Origin: Clostridiales bacterium
Lineage (GTDB): Bacteria; Bacillota; Clostridia; Christensenellales; JAISNN01
Length of the DNA stretch: 64,000 bases
Direction: 5' to 3'
Assembly (NCBI GenBank): GCA_031276195.1
Contig: JAISNN010000032.1
Span: forward strand, 1 to 64,000
The position numbers were made by a program, and so were the translations under genes. Every line of letters starts with the position of its first letter. Position 1 is the first letter of the stretch. This document shows, one piece after another, positions 47,453 to 56,981 of this stretch. A model generated the notes under the pieces. It had not been told where the DNA came from. It did not search any database and was given only the letters and a program-made list of their open reading frames with translations.

Positions 47453-48427
47453 ATGAGCGAAGAATTGGGATATATTTCCGAAATAAACGGGCTTGAAAAC
47501 GACGCGGAAGCCGCGGACGGAACGAAAGAGGTTTCGGACGCGTTGAAGGACGGCGGACTTTCGGACGGAGCAAGCGCGGATGCGGAAAATTCCGAAGCGG
47601 CGGACGCGGAAATAAAAGCCGAATCAACGGACGAAGCGGACGCGGATATAAATACGGAAAATTCCGTCGAAACGGACGCGGAAATAAAAGCCGAATCAAC
47701 GGACGAAACGGACGCGGATATAAATACGGAAAATTACGACGAAACGGGCGAAACGGACGCGGAAATAAAAGCCGAATCAACGGGCGAAACGGACGCGGAT
47801 ATAAATACGGAAAATTCCGACGAAACGGGCGAAACCGCCGAAAATCCCGACGGAGAGGGCGCGGAAAATTCCGCACATTCTCTCTTTTCCGAGGCGGAGG
47901 GGCAGACCCCGAAATGGTATGTCATTCACACGTATTCGGGCTATGAAAATATGGTCGAGCAGAACCTGAAAAAAATGGTTGAAAACAACAACATTCAGGA
48001 TATGATAACCGATATCGCGATCCCCGTCGAGGACGACATAATCGAAAAGGCGAACGGAAAGAAAAAAATCGTCGAAAGAAAGAAATTCCCGGGATATGTC
48101 TTTATCAAACTCATTCACACCAAGCAGATTTGGTATATGGTAACCAGCACGAGAGGCGTAACGAGTTTCGTGGGCGCGGCGGGAAGGGCGATCGCGCTTA
48201 CCCCCGAGGAAGTCAAAAGAATGGGCTTAGAAAAGGTCGCGACCGCCGAGGAAACCGCAAAATTCGCGGTAGGCGACAACGTCGTCGTCGTTTCGGGGGC
48301 GTTGGAAAAGTTTATCGGCGTGATAAATTCGATCAGCCACGACAAAAAGAAAGTGAGGGTTACGATCTCGATGTTCGGGAGAGAAACCTCCGTGGATTTG
48401 GACTTTACGCAGATCGAAAAACTGTGA
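47453..48427 (+). CDS. nusG: Transcription termination/antitermination protein NusG with N-terminal acidic repeat extension
   Basis: NusG core begins PKWYVIHTYSGYENMVEQNLKKMVE; preceded by about 150 aa with TDAEIKAESTDETDADINTEN repeats; AAGGAG then ATG 47453. Confidence 0.93.
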   Translation: MSEELGYISEINGLENDAEAADGTKEVSDALKDGGLSDGASADAENSEAADAEIKAESTDEADADINTENSVETDAEIKAESTDETDADINTENYDETGETDAEIKAESTGETDADINTENSDETGETAENPDGEGAENSAHSLFSEAEGQTPKWYVIHTYSGYENMVEQNLKKMVENNNIQDMITDIAIPVEDDIIEKANGKKKIVERKKFPGYVFIKLIHTKQIWYMVTSTRGVTSFVGAAGRAIALTPEEVKRMGLEKVATAEETAKFAVGDNVVVVSGALEKFIGVINSISHDKKKVRVTISMFGRETSVDLDFTQIEKL

Positions 48428-48834
48428 TAAACGTCATAAAGACGGAATTAAAAAACGTAATTTTTCGGAATTTTTAAATTTAATATATGGATATATGAGC
48501 GGAATTCGCAATTATTGAGGTTTTTTAATTCCACGCCGCTAAAACGGAATTCCGAAAGTCCGGAAAGGTTTTTAAAAACGGAATTTTTTGAATTTCGGTA
48601 TATAAAAAAATTATATAATTACGATATTTTAATTAAAAACCGAATTTATCTTTCGGTTTCTGATTCAAAATATATATGTGGGAGCGCGTAAATCTAAAAA
48701 TTATATGCGCGCATTACGACCACAAAACGCCGCGAAGCGTAATTTTTCGGGGTTTGTTCTTTGTTTTTAAGGCTTTTATGCCTGAAAAGCGGAAAAAAAC
48801 CGTAAAAAAACGTCCGCGGCGCGGAGGAAATTCT

Positions 48835-49260
48835 ATGGCTAAGAAAATCTCGGCGGTAGTAAAATTGCAGTTGCCCGCGGGCAAAGCAACCCCCGGTCCC
48901 CCCGTCGGTTCGACGCTCGGACCTCACGGAATCAACATTCCGATGTTCACGAAGGAATTTAACGAAAAAACGGCGGACAAAGCCGGATTGATTATTCCCG
49001 TCGTCATCACGATTTATTCCGACCGTTCGTTCTCGCTCGTCTTCAAGACCCCCCCCGCGGCGGTTCTGATCAAGAAAGCCGTCGGCATCGAAACGGGTTC
49101 GGCAAGACCGAACAAGGACAAAGTCGCGAAAATTTCACTCAACGCCGTCAAAGAAATCGCGGCGCAGAAAATGCCCGACCTAAACGCGGCGAGTCTCGAC
49201 GCGGCGGTCAGCATGATCAAAGGCACGGCGCGCAGTATGGGCGTCGTCGTCGAAGAATAA
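48835..49260 (+). CDS. rplK: 50S ribosomal protein L11
   Basis: [38 protein letters not shown]; start 48835 with GGAGG. Confidence 0.97.
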   Translation: MAKKISAVVKLQLPAGKATPGPPVGSTLGPHGINIPMFTKEFNEKTADKAGLIIPVVITIYSDRSFSLVFKTPPAAVLIKKAVGIETGSARPNKDKVAKISLNAVKEIAAQKMPDLNAASLDAAVSMIKGTARSMGVVVEE

Positions 49261-49279
49261 TCTTTGGAGGTGTATTATT

Positions 49280-49963
49280 ATGAAAGGAAAAAAATATGTA
49301 GATTCTCTGAAGCTTATCGAAAGCGCGAAGCAGTACGACGCCGCGGAGGCGTTGGAATTGGCGTTAAAGACGGCGAAAGCAAAGTTTGACGAGAGTATCG
49401 AATTGCACGTAAAGTTGGGCGTAGACCCGCGCCACGCCGACCAACAGGTCAGAGGCGTCGTAATCCTTCCGAACGGAACGGGAAAAAAGGTCAGAGTTTT
49501 GGTTATCGCGAAAGGCGCGAAAGCCGACGAAGCCGCCGCCGCCGGAGCGGAGTTTGTGGGAGCGGAGGATATGCTCCAAAAGATTCAGACGGAAAATTGG
49601 TTCGGTTTCGACGTTTGTATAACCACGCCCGATATGATGGGCTTGGTAGGCAGACTCGGAAAGGTTTTGGGACCTAAGGGCTTGATGCCCAACCCGAAGT
49701 CCGGAACGGTTACGATGGATATCGGAAAGGCCGTCGCGGACGTCAAAGCGGGTAAGGTCGAATACAGAGTCGATAAAACCGCGATCGTCCACGTGTCGAT
49801 CGGAAAGGCGTCTTTCGGCAAGGAAAAACTCCTCGAAAATCTCCAAACGCTTATGGACGCGCTGATCAAAGCGAAACCGTCCGCGGCGAAAGGAACATAC
49901 CTCAGAAGCGTCGCCGTCGCCAGCACTATGGGACCCGGGATTAAAGTCGCTTATAGAATGTAG
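49280..49963 (+). CDS. rplA: 50S ribosomal protein L1
   Basis: [59 protein letters not shown]. Confidence 0.97.
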   Translation: MKGKKYVDSLKLIESAKQYDAAEALELALKTAKAKFDESIELHVKLGVDPRHADQQVRGVVILPNGTGKKVRVLVIAKGAKADEAAAAGAEFVGAEDMLQKIQTENWFGFDVCITTPDMMGLVGRLGKVLGPKGLMPNPKSGTVTMDIGKAVADVKAGKVEYRVDKTAIVHVSIGKASFGKEKLLENLQTLMDALIKAKPSAAKGTYLRSVAVASTMGPGIKVAYRM

Positions 49964-50048
49964 TTCTCTTAAATTTATCCGCAACGGCCGCTATACGGCG
50001 GTTTCGGCTAAAAAAAATAAAAAATTAAGCGAAAGCGCGGTTTTTTGT

Positions 50049-50438
50049 TTGACATTTATAAAAAAATGTCGTAAAATAACATAGTTAAAATTTTTCCAAA
50101 GACGGCAAGTGTTTCCGCGGGAACGTATTTTAATACTATCATTATCGTTTTTTTAATCCCAGAAGCGTAAATTCGGAAATTTTGAAAGCGAAACGGCATT
50201 TTAGTATCTAAGTACCGCGCGGAAGCGTAAAGCGTATAATCCGCTTGCTCAGGCGAAATTTGAAGTTTTTGATTTATACCGTCGAGTTTTTCTCCTTTTT
50301 GCGTCCGCGTTAGGGGGGGATAGAGGGGTTGAGGCGAATCCGCCTTTTGTCCTTTAAAAAAAACGTCCGGCGTAACGATTATGATTTCTTATTTTTAACG
50401 CCTTGTCTTGTTTTTGGGATAAGGCGTTATATTTTTTT
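50049..50438 (+). promoter_or_regulatory. rplJL promoter and L10-leader-like 5' region with attenuator-type terminator
   Basis: TTGACA-17-TAAAAT at 50049-50077; terminator hairpin AACGCCTTGTC..GGGATAAGGCGTTATATTTTTTT at 50397-50438; ORF-free to rplJ. Confidence 0.6.
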
Positions 50439-50556
50439 GAGGCTTAATTCTTAAATCGGCGTACAAAGGCGTGAGACGCCGGATCCGCGTAAGCAAAGAA
50501 CGCCGCAAAAAACGTAATGCGTACAAGGTGAAAATTTTGAAAAAGGAGGGTTATTC

Positions 50557-51075
50557 ATGGCAGTATCAAAGGCTACTAAGACCGAACAATTAGACGAAAT
50601 CCGTCAAAAACTCGAAGAATCCGCGTCGTTCGTCCTCATCGACTACGTCGGGATCAACGCGGCGCAGGCGACGGCTTTCAGAAAAAATTTCCGTGAAAAG
50701 GGTGTCCATTATAAGGTTTACAAAAACCGCATACTCAAAATCGCGCTGAACGAAAAGGGTATTACGGATTTTGATAAATTTTTGGAAGGAACTACGGCGG
50801 TCGCGTTCAGTAAAGACCCGACGGGGGCGGCTTCGTCCGTCATCGACGGCTCGAAAGACATTCCGAAAATCAAAATCAAATGCGGAAGTTTGGACGGCGC
50901 GTTCTTGGACGAGGAAGGCGTAAAAGCGCTCGCGTCTATGCCGTCGAAAGAAACGCTGCTCGCAATGTTGCTCGGCGTTATGCAAGGACCGGTCAGAGGT
51001 CTCGCAGTCGGCTTAAACGCGACGATCGCGGGGCTTGCAAGGGCGTTGCAGGCGGTTGCGGACGGCAAAAATTAA
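50557..51075 (+). CDS. rplJ: 50S ribosomal protein L10
   Basis: SASFVLIDYVGINAAQATAFRKNFREKGVHYKVYKNRILKIAL. Confidence 0.95.
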   Translation: MAVSKATKTEQLDEIRQKLEESASFVLIDYVGINAAQATAFRKNFREKGVHYKVYKNRILKIALNEKGITDFDKFLEGTTAVAFSKDPTGAASSVIDGSKDIPKIKIKCGSLDGAFLDEEGVKALASMPSKETLLAMLLGVMQGPVRGLAVGLNATIAGLARALQAVADGKN

Positions 51076-51311
51076 TATAAAATTTTAAAAAAACGGAGCG
51101 GAAACCGCGGCGCGGAATTTTAAAAGAAATATTAAAACGCGTAAAGCGAAAAAAACGCCGAAAAATCAAAATCAAAATTAAAACTAAAAAATCGCGAAGC
51201 GGAATTTTAAAAGAAATATTTAAAAACGCGTAAAGCGAAAAAACACCGAAAAATCAAAATAAAAAATAAAAACTAAAAAATAAAAAAAATTTAATTCGGA
51301 GGAATTTTAAA

Positions 51312-51692
51312 ATGGCAGATATTGCAAAATTGTTGGAAGAGATAAAAAATATGACGGTCATCGACCTCAGCAAACTCGTTAAGGCGATCGAAGAAGAATT
51401 CGGCGTCAGCGCGGCGGCTCCCGCGGCGGTTGCGGTTGCGGCGGCTCCCGGAGCGGCGGCGGCTCCCGCGGCGGAGGAAAAGACGGAATTCGACGTCGTT
51501 TTGAAAGAAGTCGGACCGAATAAGGTTCCCGTCATCAAGGTCGTAAGAGACGCGACGGGTCTGGGTCTCGTGGACGCGAAAGCGCTCGTCGACGGCGCGC
51601 CCAAGACGATCAAAGAGGCTATGGCAAAAGCGGCGGCGGAAGAACTCGTCGCGAAATTCAAAGAAGCGGGCGCAACCGCGGAATTGAAGTAA
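51312..51692 (+). CDS. rplL: 50S ribosomal protein L7/L12
   Basis: [46 protein letters not shown]. Confidence 0.97.
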   Translation: MADIAKLLEEIKNMTVIDLSKLVKAIEEEFGVSAAAPAAVAVAAAPGAAAAPAAEEKTEFDVVLKEVGPNKVPVIKVVRDATGLGLVDAKALVDGAPKTIKEAMAKAAAEELVAKFKEAGATAELK

Positions 51693-51728
51693 GAATTTTT
51701 ATCCCGGACAAATAAAAAAACAAGACCT

Positions 51729-51769
51729 AAAAACCGTTCCGTAGAAAAACAGAGCGGTTTTTGTCTTTT
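51729..51769 (+). terminator. Intrinsic terminator after rplL
   Basis: aaaaaccgttccgtagaaaaacagagcggtttttgtctttt. Confidence 0.75.
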
Positions 51770-51851
51770 CGCGTTTGATATAATAAATAAGCGTCAAGTT
51801 AATCTGCGATTTAAAAGGAAACCGTTTATATGTTTATCGAATAAAAACAAC

Positions 51852-51880
51852 TTGACAACGTTCGGTAGATCGTTTATAAT
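51852..51880 (+). promoter_or_regulatory. Sigma-70 promoter of R-M island
   Basis: TTGACA-17-TATAAT. Confidence 0.8.
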
Positions 51881-51994
51881 TGAGAATAAGGATAAAAGCG
51901 GTCGGGCGGGTACGGATAAGTAAAAGCGATTCGCGGAGCGGCATAAGCCGCGCGCCGTTATTTTACGGAATTAAGGTTTTCGGGAGGTCTAAGC

Positions 51995-52411
51995 GTGAAA
52001 AAATTAAAATCGATAGATTTATTTGCCGGCATAGGAGGCATTCGCTTAGGCTTCGATCGGGCGTTCGGCGATAAAATAGAAACGGTTTTCGTTTCCGAAT
52101 GGGACGAATACGCTCAAAAGACATATAAGGCGAATTTCGGCGGCGGAGCGATTGCGGGCGATATAACCAAGATAAACGAGGACGACGTCCCCGTCTTCGA
52201 TATTTGTCTCGCGGGTTTTCCGTGCCAAGCGTTCAGTCTCGCGGGGCAACGCAAAGGCTTTTTGGACGACTATAACGGTATGAGCAGAGGGACGCTGTTT
52301 TTCGATGCGGCTCGGATTTGCCGAAAACACAAACCGAAAGTCATTTTTTGCGAAAACGTGAAAGGATTGACCGTTCACGACGGCGGGCGCGGAGGGGATT
52401 TATATGCGTAA
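51995..52411 (+). pseudogene. DNA (cytosine-5) methyltransferase, N-terminal part only (motifs I-VI)
   Basis: SIDLFAGIGGIRLGFDRAF ... AGFPCQAFSLAGQRKGF ... VIFCENVKGLTVHDGGR then GGDLYA stop; no TRD or motifs VIII-X. Confidence 0.82.
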
Positions 52412-53168
52412 AAATTGGACGCGCGATGAGATAATTTTAGCCTTTGACTTGTATTGCCGCCTGCCAAGCAAGGAAGTATTCGTTGGCAATCCAGCCATTC
52501 GCGAGTTATCCGCAATTTTGGGCAGAACCGAAAATTCAATTAAACTGAAATTGCAAAACTTTAAGAGTTATGATCCGTTTTATACGATGAACGGCAGAAT
52601 AGGTCTTAGTCACGGAAGCAAGATGGATGCCGAGGTCGTGCAAGATTTTATATATAATTGGGACGAATTAGTTGTACTCGCGCAAGAAATTCGCGGCAGG
52701 TTTGGGCTACCTAATATTGAAGCGGACAACGATTTACGGTCTTTAAACATACCTGCGGAGTATAGTAAGGAAAGACTTCAAAAAACGCGTGTGAGGCAAT
52801 CGTTTTTTAGAAATGCGGTAATTGCCGCCTACGGCAAAAAATGCTGTATAACGGGCATAGATATGCCAGAACTTTTAATTGCGTCGCATATAAAGCCGTG
52901 GTCGGAGTCAAACGATATTGACGAGAAAGCCAATCCGCAGAACGGATTATTGCTAAACGGTCTTCACGATTTAGCGTTTGACAAAGGTTTAATAACGATA
53001 AGTCTGGATTATAAGGTTGTTTTATCCGCTAAATTATATGATAATCTCAGCGAGCAGACGGCATCGTTTTTCCGTAGGTACGAAAATCAACAAATCGCTT
53101 TGCCTAATCGTTTTTTGCCGGCAAAACGCTTTATCGAATATCATAATGATAGCATTTTTCAAAGATGA
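52404..53168 (+). CDS. HNH endonuclease (HNH_2-like putative restriction endonuclease)
   Basis: YGKKCCITGIDMPELLIASHIKPWSESNDIDEKANPQNGLLLNGLHDLAFDKGLI; start overlaps the methyltransferase fragment by 8 bp. Confidence 0.85.
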   Translation: MRKNWTRDEIILAFDLYCRLPSKEVFVGNPAIRELSAILGRTENSIKLKLQNFKSYDPFYTMNGRIGLSHGSKMDAEVVQDFIYNWDELVVLAQEIRGRFGLPNIEADNDLRSLNIPAEYSKERLQKTRVRQSFFRNAVIAAYGKKCCITGIDMPELLIASHIKPWSESNDIDEKANPQNGLLLNGLHDLAFDKGLITISLDYKVVLSAKLYDNLSEQTASFFRRYENQQIALPNRFLPAKRFIEYHNDSIFQR

Positions 53169-53180
53169 GGGTTAAAACAT

Positions 53181-53465
53181 ATGGGACGCAGAGAGAAAAA
53201 CTTAGCCGTGAACATAATGCAACATTTATCCTGCCGGCAAGAGGACGAGTCTTTAAACGTACCGATAGCCGTCAGCAGAGAAGCAATTGAAAGTTACGGC
53301 GTTAGTTTTGATATCCCGAACGACGATCTCGTGATATCGGCGATCAGACATCTTATCTATATTATCAATCCTTGGAATAGGTTGGATATATGCACGGTTT
53401 TGGCAGAGCAATGCGGGTTTACGAAAGCGGAGGCTAAGCGTTATTTTAATGAAATTTATTTGTAA
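53181..53465 (+). CDS. Hypothetical protein downstream of HNH endonuclease (94 aa)
   Basis: ORF 12 bp after the HNH stop; no family recognised. Confidence 0.6.
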   Translation: MGRREKNLAVNIMQHLSCRQEDESLNVPIAVSREAIESYGVSFDIPNDDLVISAIRHLIYIINPWNRLDICTVLAEQCGFTKAEAKRYFNEIYL

Positions 53466-53538
53466 TACGCTTTATTGTATTTTTTTAAGATACCTTTATT
53501 AAAATAAATAAATTGATAAATGTTTTGCGGCGCTTTGA

Positions 53539-54297
53539 AATTTCGACGTTTTAACGGCGGGGTTTCCTTGTCAGCCGTTCTCGGTAAGAGGAAAGCAACT
53601 CGGATTTAAAGATCCGCGCGGAAACTTATTTTTTGAGATTGCGCGGATAATAGATAAAAAGCGTCCGCAAGCCGTATTCCTTGAAAACGTCGCAAACCTT
53701 ATGCGGCACGACGACGGCAAGACTTTTCTCGCGATATACGGCACGCTTGCGCGGTTGGGCTATTACGTTACGTATAAAGTCCTCGACGCGCAAGAATACG
53801 GGGGCGCGCCGCAAAAGCGCGAGCGGATATTTATCGCCGCGTTTGAGAGTTACGAGGCGTGCGGGCGGTTTAGGTTTCCGGAACCTATGCCGCGGACGCT
53901 GTGTTTGAACGATTGTTTAAAGCGAACGGCAAAGCAAGAGAAGCCGTATTATTATACGTCCGAAAATTACTTATACGGGCAGTTAGAACGGATCGTTACC
54001 GATAGAGAGGCTTTGTATCTTATCACGGACGGCGGCGTTTCGGCAAAGAAATACTATATCGCTTCCGCTTTGAAGGCTAATATGGGAACTTTTCCGGATA
54101 GAATACCCGTTTTGCGCGACGATTACGGAGTAAGGAAACTTACCGAGGACGAATGCCTTGCCTTGCAAGGATTTCCGAAAGATTTTTCGTTTCCTAACGA
54201 TATAACGAGAGAGGCGAAATATAAGCAGGCGGGAAATACGGTTTGCGTACCCGTCGTCGAGCGGATCGCCGAAAAAATAGCGGAGGCGTTGACGTGA
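53539..54297 (+). pseudogene. DNA (cytosine-5) methyltransferase, C-terminal part only (motifs IV-X)
   Basis: Open frame after TGA 53536: NFDVLTAGFPCQPFSVRGKQLGFKDPRGNLFFEIARIIDKKRPQAVFLENVANLMRHDDGKTF ... GAPQKRERIFIAAF ... KQAGNTVCVPVVERIAEKI; no motif I. Confidence 0.82.
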
Positions 54298-54704
54298 GCG
54301 ATATATTCGACAAAGAAAAACGCTCGTACGTAATGAGCAAGGTCAAAAGCAAAAAAAATAAATCCACCGAGTTGAGATTAATAAAACTTTTTAAGGCGGC
54401 GGGAATAACGGGGTGGCGGCGCGGTTATCCCGTAAGGGGTAAGCCCGATTTTGTTTTCTTAAAGGAGCGGACGGCGATTTTTGTAGACGGTTGTTTTTGG
54501 CACGGACACGATTGCCGAAACGTTACGCCGTCCGATAACGCCGAATTTTGGAATAAAAAGCGCGCGGATAACCGTCTGCGCGACGAAAAGGTTACTAAAC
54601 TTTTTGAATCGCGGGGCTGGACGGTTATTCGTATTTGGGAATGCGAACTCAAAAAGGGAAACGCGGCGAAAACCTTAAAAAAAATATCGGACGCCGTTAC
54701 ATAG
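54294..54704 (+). CDS. vsr: Very short patch repair endonuclease
   Basis: RSYVMSKVKSKKNKSTELRLIKLFKAAGITGWRRGYPVRGKPDFVFLKERTAIFVDGCFWHGHDC; GTG start overlaps the upstream stop. Confidence 0.93.
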   Translation: MSDIFDKEKRSYVMSKVKSKKNKSTELRLIKLFKAAGITGWRRGYPVRGKPDFVFLKERTAIFVDGCFWHGHDCRNVTPSDNAEFWNKKRADNRLRDEKVTKLFESRGWTVIRIWECELKKGNAAKTLKKISDAVT

Positions 54705-54706
54705 CG

Positions 54707-54772
54707 ATTACACTTTAAAATTGCGTAAAATGCGGTTGAAAAACTTGCGCGCCGCGTAGTTTAAAGTGTAAT
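54707..54772. repeat. Inverted repeat ATTACACTTTAAA...TTTAAAGTGTAAT downstream of vsr
   Basis: 13-bp perfect arms at 54707-54719 and 54760-54772. Confidence 0.85.
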
Positions 54773-54999
54773 TATTATATAAAGTAATTTAAGTTTTTGT
54801 AAAATTGTCAATCCCTTTTTAATAATTTTTTAAAAAAATTTAATTTTTACATAAAGAATGGAGGTGCTCTTAGACTTTTGGAGGTGCGTGAGGAAACTTT
54901 TCTTAGAAAAGGTGCCTCACGGAGAGAAAATGTTAAAAAATTTATAGCACAAAAAGCCTATCAGATAGGATAAGCACAAAAAGAAGATGAAGTGTTAAG

Positions 55000-55980
55000 T
55001 TATTCGACTACTCCCCAATCTAATAACAGCAGTTCTTTACGTTTTTCTTTTGGCGTGAGCCATTTTCTCAATTTATCACGCGAAGAAAGAACGGAGCTGG
55101 GAATATTATTAGAACGTTTCAAATAACTTTTCATTTGTTTAAACAAATCGGCATAAGAATAAAACTTCAATTTGACATAAAACCGCTCGTTATCGTTACG
55201 GTGGGAACGCTCGACCTTTCCGTTATGCCTCGGTGTCCGCGGGCGGATCAATTTATGTTTAATCTTAAATTTATCACAAGCGATATCGAAGGCATGCTTT
55301 TCTTTTTTCTTCGGAAATAAAGTATATGTAAATTCTTGCCCGTTATCGGTTTGAACGATATCGGGTACATAACCGAAATAAGCGATTGCGCGTTTTAAAA
55401 AATCGACCGAAGAACCAGAATACTGTTCTCGATACGGATATATAAAACGTTCGCGCGTCGCCTCGTCGATAGCCGTATACTGATAAAACCGCATATCGGA
55501 ATATTCCCCGGTGTAACATTCACAAGGAACGACCTTTACGTCTATCTGCATTTTAACGCCGATTTGTTCGGGAGTATCATAAGGTTTAGGAACATATTTT
55601 GGTTTTTTTCGTTTCTTAACGGAATAATATCCGATCCGGCAAAGAAAACGGTAAAGCGTAACCGGATCACGAACATATGAATGTTTAGAGCGAAGTTTGC
55701 CGTATAACTCGTTTAATCCGATATCCGGATTACGCCGAATCAAATTTGATATATTCTTAATCTCGTCGGCGGTTTGAGCGCGCGGATGAGGACTAAGCGG
55801 ACGGGAAGATTTATTAAAAAGTGATTCGATCGTTCCGTCATATTGTCTACGCCAACGATAAATAGATTGAACGGTACAATGATACCTCAAAGCGACATCG
55901 TCAATCCGTGCGTGTTGGCTCAAATTCAAAATTTTCAATTTTTCTTCCGGCGAAAAAGGTTTATTATAATGCCTCGACAT
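55000..55980 (-). mobile_element. DDE (rve) transposase, IS481/IS3-like
   Basis: HTH N-terminus (ALRYHCTVQSIYRWRRQYDG); MQIDVKVVP ... IVQTDNGQEFT ... TPRHNGKVERSHRNDNERF. IS ends not resolved. Confidence 0.88.
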
Positions 55981-56043
55981 AATTTCCTCCTAAAAAAGCG
56001 CGATATTTTCATACCGCGCTTTTTTGCATTTTATATTATAATT

Positions 56044-56667
56044 TTATTTTTTTGAATAATTAAAAATTAATCGCGGCATTTTATCATTCAGCCTCTTAAT
56101 ATCGTCCTCTTCCAAATTAATTAAATTAAAGCCGTTATTCTCATAAAGAGATATTTTATATTCTTTTCTATTTGCGTAATAATCATTGTTTTTTACGCCC
56201 CAAAATTCTATGTATATATCATTATTAGGTAAATAAAAATCTGACAATACATTTTCGTCGGGATTTTTAGGAAGAAATACGCTTTTTTCATAAGCGTGAA
56301 CATAACCGTTATGATAAAGCCAATTATCGATAATAACTTCGGAATATGAACGGACATAATGCCCGTCGTCGCATTGATGAGCGGCTTCCCATTTTTTGCG
56401 CGGATCGTCGTTAGAAAAATCTTCTCGTTTGATAATTACTTGTTTGGTATATTGCTCCGGCTTATATATCCTTTTCTCCGTTTTTTCAATAATAGTTTTT
56501 TCAACTTTTATTTCAGGATTGCATTTATGCCCGTCTTTTGCTTTATACCAAATCTTACAATCAGGGCATTGCACGACCTCGCCGCTGTCCCGCAATTTAA
56601 AGCAATTAACGCAAATAGGATACATTCCGCTTGGATGTCCGCATATTTGACACACTTTTCCCGCCAT
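56044..56667 (-). CDS. Zinc-ribbon protein with PD-(D/E)XK-like nuclease C-terminus
   Basis: CQICGHPSGMYPICVNC, CPDCKIWY; SYSEVIIDNWLYHNGYVHAYEKSVFLP...LSDFYLPNNDIYIEFWGVKNNDYYANRKEYKISLYENNGFNLINLEEDD. Start revised from 56733 to ATG 56667 (GGAG). Confidence 0.62.
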   Translation of the reverse strand: MAGKVCQICGHPSGMYPICVNCFKLRDSGEVVQCPDCKIWYKAKDGHKCNPEIKVEKTIIEKTEKRIYKPEQYTKQVIIKREDFSNDDPRKKWEAAHQCDDGHYVRSYSEVIIDNWLYHNGYVHAYEKSVFLPKNPDENVLSDFYLPNNDIYIEFWGVKNNDYYANRKEYKISLYENNGFNLINLEEDDIKRLNDKMPRLIFNYSKK

Positions 56668-56825
56668 AATTTTACACTCCTTATAAAAGAGCGCGTAAAA
56701 TACAAAAAGTGCGCTCTCTCGCTTTGTTACCACACAAATAAAAAACGCCGCCGCTTTTTACATACGAAAAAGACACACCTTCTGCCGAATTAAAAAGGCG
56801 GCGCGTATATTTTATTTGTGTGGTA
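56668..56825 (-). ncRNA. Structured leader RNA upstream of zinc-ribbon nuclease gene
   Basis: Minus-strand TTGACT (56855-56860)-18-TATACT (56831-56836) directs a start into the inverted repeat 56724-56829; second hairpin GAGCGC/GCGCTC at 56689-56716 then UUUUAU. Confidence 0.5.
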
Positions 56826-56829
56826 ACAA
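56724..56829. repeat. 106-bp inverted repeat (20-bp perfect outer arms)
   Basis: TTGTTACCACACAAATAAAA (56724-56743) versus its reverse complement at 56810-56829, with further GCCGCC/GGCGGC pairing inside. Confidence 0.92.
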
Positions 56830-56933
56830 TAGTATAACATACGGCGAAATTAAAAGTCAATAATATATAATACATTTTGTAATACAAAGTTTTTAAAAAA
56901 CATTTTAAAAAAACGGCTAAGAGTACTACACGC

Positions 56934-56981
56934 GCCCTTGTATTTTAACAAGCGGCGCGCCGGCGGCGCGCCGACAAGGGC
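56934..56981. repeat. Compound hairpin with GGCGCGCC-rich palindrome, candidate replication origin
   Basis: GCCCTTGT...CGGCGCGCCGGCGGCGCGCCG...ACAAGGGC. Confidence 0.7.

Noticed and set aside
47337-47876. Minus-strand Pro/Arg-rich 179-aa ORF
   Set aside because: Antisense of the NusG acidic repeats.
54850-56040. Defined IS boundaries with terminal inverted repeats
   Set aside because: GGAGGTG repeats near 54860 and the CCTATCaGATAGG palindrome near 54957 have no matching right-end copy.
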